From assembly GCA_018398585.1 (NCBI GenBank), contig JAGTTD010000007.1, positions 33,756,911 through 33,820,910 of the forward strand: a stretch of DNA of 64,000 nucleotides, given 5' to 3'. This DNA comes from Simmondsia chinensis (lineage: Eukaryota > Streptophyta > Magnoliopsida > Caryophyllales > Simmondsiaceae). Below are positions 58,570 through 64,000 of the stretch, piece after piece. Each line of letters begins with the position of its first letter. Position 1 is the stretch's first letter. The notes beneath the pieces are model-generated. The model was not told the origin of the DNA. It searched no databases and saw only the letters and a list, made by a program, of their open reading frames with translations. Position numbers and translations under genes: made by a program.

Positions 58570-59760
58570 TTTGTGTTGGATAATCTCAAATGGTAAATGA
58601 CTTAACCTATTTATACAAGAGTAAAAACTAGATGAAGAGACAAGCCTCATCACCTTCCTAAGCTAAGAATTACACAATTTAACACTAATCTAAATGCCAA
58701 TGATGAAGAAATATGAATGCTACCTAACACTGATTATAGTAGAACTCTCTAGAACTAGGATACTAGGATTTACAATGGAATATCCTAAAATAAATAAATA
58801 CATACATGTATACAAGAAAATACCAAATATGAGAAATATTAAATTCTATACTTCCCCTCAAGTTGGAGCATGCAAATTCACGATGCCCAACTTGCCAAGA
58901 AATGATGAATAATTTGGAAATCCCAATGCCTTTGTGAATATATATGCTAACTGCTCTCCGGTACGAACATAAGCTGTGGCAATGTCCTTGGACAACAACT
59001 TTTCTAGCACAAAGTGACAGTCAATCTCAATGTGCTTAGCCCGTTCATGAAACACGGGATTGGAAGCAATATGGAGAGCTATTTGGTTATCACAAAATAA
59101 TAAAGTAGGTTCATCAGTAGGGACAACAAGATTATTTTACAAGCGTCGTAATCATACTATTTCCCTTGTTGTACTAGCCATGCATCGATATTCTGCTTCG
59201 GCTGAAGATCGGGAAACGTGAGTCTATTTCTTCAACCTCCATGAAATAGGTGCATTCCCCAAAAAAATGACAAATCCCGTGGTTGACCGTCTAGTCGTGG
59301 GGCAACCAGCCCAATCAGCATCACAGTAAGCACGGAGCCTTAGGTCACAATTAGAAGGAAGAAATATGCCTTGACCTGATAATGAAGAATCCTCATAACT
59401 GCATCAAGATGAGGGGCACGAGGATCATGCATAAACTAGCTCAATACACGAACATCATAACAAATGTCAGGACGAGTAATAGTTAAATATAACAAGCGCC
59501 TGACCTCCGTCCTTAGCAATTTCACCTACCCCATTTGCAAGACCATGGTTTTGCACTATTAGCGTGAAAATAGGTTTGGCACCCAAAAGGCCAGCTTCAT
59601 TAACAATATTTAGAGCGTATTTTCATTGATTAAGCATAACCCCCTTCTTAGATCGAGCAACCTCTATGCTGAGAAAGTACTTTACTAGCCCTAAATCTTT
59701 TCCCAAAGGTCTGATTCAAAACATTTTTGTTGTCTGTAATATGACTCATGCTAAAATACT
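58570..59760 (-). pseudogene. Copia 3' fragment (RT end, RNase H, part of an LTR)
   Basis: A polypurine tract (CAACTTGAGGGGAAG, minus strand) at ~58852-58868 precedes LTR-like sequence to ~58570. On its other side, minus-strand translation 59055-58858 gives the RNase H tail ([23 protein letters not shown]-like). 59060-59740 holds degraded RNase H and RT 3' sequence. It ends abruptly at the CT repeat where the RTE LINE begins. Confidence 0.75.
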
Positions 59761-59762
59761 TT

Positions 59763-59818
59763 CTCTCTCTCTCTCTCTCTCTCTAACGTTCGCTGACCCC
59801 CCCCCCCCCCCCCCCCGC
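59763..59818. repeat. (CT)n and poly-C microsatellite
   Basis: About 11 CT units (59763-59784) and a C-run of ~20 interrupted by one G (59797-59818) at the 5' border of the LINE. Confidence 0.85.
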
Positions 59819-60708
59819 CCCCCCTTTCGCTGATACCACCCCCCTAGTCGGTAACCTCGCCGACCCCCCCACCGGGACACCTCCACAGCTAGCGATGCCA
59901 CCTAGACGGCGAAGACCCAATGCCGGTCACCGCGTCGCACCAGCTGTGACTACCACCCCGTCGCACCACACCCACCCACCCGCACCACTCGCCCTCGAAC
60001 CCCACCACCACCATCTACACGACCGCGACCGTATCTACGCATCTACCCCCCCTCCGACCTCGAACCCGACCACCACCTCGCCTCACCGAAGCACCCACCA
60101 CCTCGCCTCACGACCTTGAACCCCACCACCACCTCACCTCACCCACGCAGTCACCATCTCAAACACCACTGCCATCTTGCCTCACCCACGCACTCACCAC
60201 CTCGCCCACCCCACAACCACCTACCCACCACCACCCCACTGCCCCACCTCAGGTCATATTCCCGACTAGACACCTGCACCGACACCGACACCACCACCAC
60301 CTCTACGCACACCCCACCCCAACCCAGCCCACCACACCCCACCACACCCCATCACCACCACCACACCACACCTCACCCGTCTCACCACCACCAGTAGCCC
60401 CTCATCACCACTAGCACCACCGCCACCACTCCAAATCCAGCAGCCCGCAGCCGACAACCGGGAGCGGGCCCAGGTAAGTATTATCCGGGTCAGAGTATCA
60501 ACAACGCACCAGCCCTAGGTTTGATCTATCCTTTATTATAGCAAGGTAGTATTTTAATTTACCATTGTTAGGTAATTTTCACTTGGTTCTTTCTCCTTTC
60601 ATTATTTTGAATTGTGTGATCTATTGACTGTGGCGGTACTCTCGTGTGTATATGCTATAATAAGCTTCTTGTCTATGTTGGTCACTTACCCGCGTTAGTC
60701 ACAGCCAG

Positions 60709-63624
60709 TTGATGAATGTTACCAGTTATGGAACTCAGAGATTGAGGCCATCTTCAAAGGGGTTGGGGAGGGGGAGGGCGAGGAAAAAGGGGATAGGGAA
60801 CTTGAGACTAGGGACACTAAATGTCGGGACACTAACGAAGAAGAGTTTCGAGGTGGCCCAAATGATTATGAAGAGAAAGATCAACATCCTTTGTCTGCAA
60901 GAGACTAAATGGGTTGGTGCGAAAGCCAGGGATGTGCTGAGGCACAAGCTTTGGCATGCAGGCAAGGTCAAAGGCAGGAATGGAGTTGGGATCATTGTGG
61001 ATAGGCGCCTCAAGGACAAAGTAGTCGGAGTATCAGGAGCTGGTGATAGGATCATAAGTATCAAGATGGTCCTATATGGAGAAATATTGAATGTAATCAG
61101 TGCTTACGCACCTCAAACTGGACTAACTGAGCATGAGAAGGCAACATTCTAGGAGGACTTAGACACAATGATGCAAGGCATAACCCAAACCGAATAAGTG
61201 ATGATTGGCGCAGATTTCAATGGGCACGTTGGCGCGACGGAGGACGCTTATGCTTCTTGCCACAGAGGATTCAGTTTTGGAACCAGGAATGCAGAGGGAA
61301 AAGCCCTACTAGACTTCACGGTCACATACGACCTAACAGTGGCCAACAACTTCTTCAGAAAGCGTGAGCAACACATCATCACGTACCAAAGCTGTGGGTC
61401 AAGAACACATATTGATTACATACTATTAAGGAAAAGGGTGCAAAGAGACTGCAGGGATTGCAAAGCTACCTCAGGAGAAGACCTGTCTACACAACATAGG
61501 GTGCTGTGGGGGGATATAAAGGCCAAGAAGAGGGCCAAAAGAATCTGCAAACCCGTGTAGACGCATACCTGTTGGAGGGATTTGAAGGGGGAGAAGTATA
61601 AGGTATATAAGGAAAGAGTGGAGGCCGAGCTCGGGGAGGACTTTGAGGGAGATACAAACCAGATGTGGAACCAACTGGCCTAAAAGATTAGAGGACTGGC
61701 ACGGGAAGTTCTCGGCACGTCAAAGGGAAGCTTACCAAGCAACAGAGAGTCCTGGTGGTGGTGCGAGGAGGCCCAAGGGAAGGGTTCAAAGAGTGGGATT
61801 ATAGCAGAGATGAGGATAAGCGACATCGGTATCTTCAAGCCATGAGAGAAGTAAAGCGAGCAGTCAAAGAAGCACAATCAAGAGCTTATGAGGATTTCTA
61901 CAAAAGGATGGAAACCAAAGAGGGTGCGAGGGACTTATATAGAATCACCAAAGCTAGAGAAAGGAAGACTAGGGACTTGGATAGAGTACAATGCATAAGA
62001 GGGGAAGATGGACAGGTACTCGTGGACAGGCATCTAATTAAGGCTAGGTGGAAAACGTACTTCCACGAGCTGTTCAACGAACAAGGAGGGACAGAGATAT
62101 CCTTAGGCGATCTTCAAACATTTGAGGAGCATCAAAATCACTATGACTGTAGGCAAATTACCCCCGAGGAAGTCAAGGAAGCCTTGAAATTCACGGGAAG
62201 GGGTAAAGCAGTTGGCCCAGATGGCATACCCATAGAAGTATGGAAATGCCTTGGACAGAAGGGCGTTAGTTGGCTGACTGAACTATTTAACCAAATCCTT
62301 CTGGGGGAGAAGATGCCTGAGGAATGGAGGAAGAGCACATTGATTCCGATATATAAGAACAAAGGCGACATTTAGAGTTGCGCCAACTATCGGGGTATCA
62401 AACTAATGTGCCACACTCTGAAGTTGTGGGAACGGGTCATAGAGAGGAGGTTAAGGCAACATACATAGGTGTCCGAGAACTAATTCTGATTTATGCCCGG
62501 GAGATCAACAATAGAAGCCATCCACATCCTGAGGCGGACGATAGAGCAATATAGGGGGAGACAAAATGACCTTCATATGGTTTTCATTGATTTAGAGAAG
62601 GCATATGATAGAGTGCCAAGGGAGGTTCTTTGAAGGGTTTTGGACAGGAAAGGCATCCCTGTGCCACACATCTGAGCCATTAGAGACATGTATGAGGAGG
62701 CACAGACTATGGTGCGTACGGTGGATGGGGAGACAGACGCTTTCCCGATAACAGTAGGGGTACACCAAGGGTTTGCTTTGAGCCCCTATCTGTTGATTCT
62801 AGTTATGGACGAGTTCACTAGGCACATCCAGGGATGTGTATCTTGGTACATGCCTTTTGCAGATGATATAGTGCTACTGGGGGAGTCGCGAGAAGAGGTA
62901 AATGAGAAGCTGGAGTTGTGGAGAGGGGTACTAGAGTCGAAGGGTTTACGACTAAGCAGAGCCAAGACCGAGCACATGGAACTCAAGTTTGATTCCTCTA
63001 CCACTCCTAGTCGGGAAGACGTTATGATTGGATCTAAGGCCATATTGAAGAAGGAGAGCTTCAGGTATTTGTGGTCCATGATATAGCACAACGGCGAAGT
63101 GGACGAGGACGTCAACAACCGGATTAAAGTGGGATGGCATGAGTGGAGGATGGCCTCCAAAGTTCCTCTTGAGGCTAAAGGGAAGATACTATAAGACAGT
63201 TGTGAGGCTAGCCACGACGGATGGGGCTGAGTGCAGGGCGATGAAAGAACAACACACACAGAAGATGAAGGTGGTGGAAACGCGAAAGCTGAGGTGGATG
63301 TGCAGACACACAATGAAGGATAGGATCAGAAACGACGTCATAAGAGGCAAATTGGGCGTAGCCTCCATTGAAGATAAATTGAGGGAGCAACGTTTGAGGT
63401 GGTTCGGACATGATAGAAGGAGACCGGACAACTCTCTAGTAAGGAGATGCGAACGGCCCCTTACTACACTAGGCAGAAGAGGAAGAGACACGCCAAAGAA
63501 GAGATGGCTGGAGACGATCCGACAAGACCTCACTCACCTAAACCTTCGGGAGGAGATGGCCTTAGATAGGGCCCAATGGAGGGCTAGCATAGGGGTAATA
63601 GATACTCCAGTTGGAGTAGGGTAG
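60709..63624 (+). pseudogene. RTE LINE endonuclease/reverse transcriptase
   Basis: The AP-endonuclease domain starts LRLGTLNVGTLTKK, then ILCLQETKW, VISAYAPQTG, GADFNGHVG, and THIDYILL (60790-61440). It is interrupted by a TAG at 61150 and another stop at ~61197. After stops at ~61558-61685 the RT domain follows: TGRGKAVGPDGIPIEVWK (~62190), EEWRKSTLIPIYKNKGDI, then a stop, NYRGIKLM, then [28 protein letters not shown] (~62585), VGVHQGFALSPYLLILVMDE and the catalytic FADDIVLLGES (~62860). The C-terminal LRWFGHDRRRP (~63400), usual in plant RTE, is present. In an active element it nicks the target and primes cDNA synthesis there. Confidence 0.9.
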
Positions 63625-63875
63625 TTTAACTTACTAGTGCTAGGCCTTGACATCCTCTTGGTGCACCTAGGTTGTACACTTGCTCTCACGAGTTGCTACT
63701 TGCTACTTGCCTATTTATTTTTATCTCTATCCTTATCTTTATCTTATCTTTTGATTTCTACCTGATGTGGCTTGGTTTGAGTTTGTTGTTTTGCTCACCG
63801 TATGTTTTTCCCTACTCATGGTTTGATGCTCTCCTGCAGCCAAGTCTCATGCTTTATGCTGCGGACCAGCTTCTC

Positions 63876-64000
63876 AGGTTGGGGGTCCTCGGAAACAGCC
63901 TCTCTTCAGGGTAGCCCCTTGAAGGAGAAAGGCTGCGTACATCTACCCCCTAGACCCTGCTTATGCGGGAGCCCTTGTAGGCACTGGGTTTGTTGTTGTT
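63876..64000 (+). repeat. RTE 3' tail shared with SINEs
   Basis: CTCAGGTTGGGGGTCCTCGG, AACAGCCTCTCTTCAGGGTA, GGCTGCGTACATCTACCCCC, CTGCTTATGCGGGAGCCCTT, GCACTGGGTTTGTTGTTGTT in order. The same blocks appear in order at 1916-2020, 25807-25914, 33244-33356, 43351-43487, 47165-47274 and 52494-52642. Confidence 0.93.

Larger units (their letters stand above)
59819..64000 (+). mobile_element. RTE-type LINE, nearly full length but mutated
   Basis: C-rich leader (59819-60480, CCACC repeats), an AT-rich stretch, one endonuclease-RT ORF (60709-63624) and a 3' tail ending in (TTG)n at the window end. Single-ORF layout, endonuclease and RT motifs and a short-repeat 3' end identify the RTE clade. The tail 63876-64000 is shared with the SINE and tail-only insertions across this window. 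The 3' target duplication would lie beyond the window. Confidence 0.88.

Noticed and set aside
59895..60397. His/Pro/Thr-rich open frames
   Set aside because: Products of CCACC repeats in the LINE leader, open in several frames on both strands.

Overview
This window is nuclear DNA from a flowering plant, most likely a eudicot with a large repeat-rich genome. The evidence is three spliced or single-exon plant-type genes with GT-AG introns, Ty1/copia, Ty3/gypsy, L1, RTE, hAT, PIF/Harbinger and Helitron-like remnants, TRIMs, SINEs, and pieces of chloroplast DNA inserted in the nucleus. The species cannot be read from the sequence. Most of the window is transposon debris, often nested.

Layout. 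1-1503 is a ~172-bp tandem satellite that reverses orientation about a dyad at ~619. 2149-12750 is a complete LTR retrotransposon without coding capacity of its own (5-bp target duplication GAAAA), into which a 5.3-kb Ty1/copia element (5382-10648, target duplication ATTTT) has inserted. 12.8-17 kb is AT-rich and holds a probable Helitron (13814-14935). 17.1-19.3 kb is a decayed hAT transposase. 20.3-22.1 kb is a cluster of small retroposons, including a SINE nested in a foldback element and a TRIM.

Host genes. LIP2P, plastid octanoyltransferase (23018-25657, +, four exons, 303 aa), starts lipoate attachment to plastid pyruvate dehydrogenase. A DUF241-type gene follows (28596-29453, +, one exon). 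A five-exon gene on the minus strand (38814 to 34114, 365 aa) encodes a probable plastid-targeted multi-pass membrane protein of unknown function; its introns carry a hAT MITE, a TRIM, a SINE and a 52-bp retroposon scrap. A small single-exon gene (45458-45123, -, 111 aa) encodes an uncharacterised acidic/basic protein. Between the second and third genes is a mosaic plastid insertion (rps18, ycf2, trnV-rrn16 spacer, atpH; 29.99-30.86 kb).

47-64 kb is a second transposon block: foldback elements, a deletion-derivative copia with intact LTRs (49344-52306), gypsy gag-protease plus an internally deleted L1 inside another foldback element (53254-57408), a PIF/Harbinger MITE (57732-58533), a copia fragment, and an almost complete but mutated RTE-type LINE running to the window end.

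The most interesting signal crosses the window: three dispersed elements have a 5S rRNA-like head with recognisable internal promoter boxes, fused to a ~120-bp tail that is the same as the 3' end of the RTE LINE at 63876-64000. Six further insertions carry only this tail, several flanked by clear 12-21 bp target-site duplications. Together they look like a 5S-derived SINE family and the LINE type that mobilises it.
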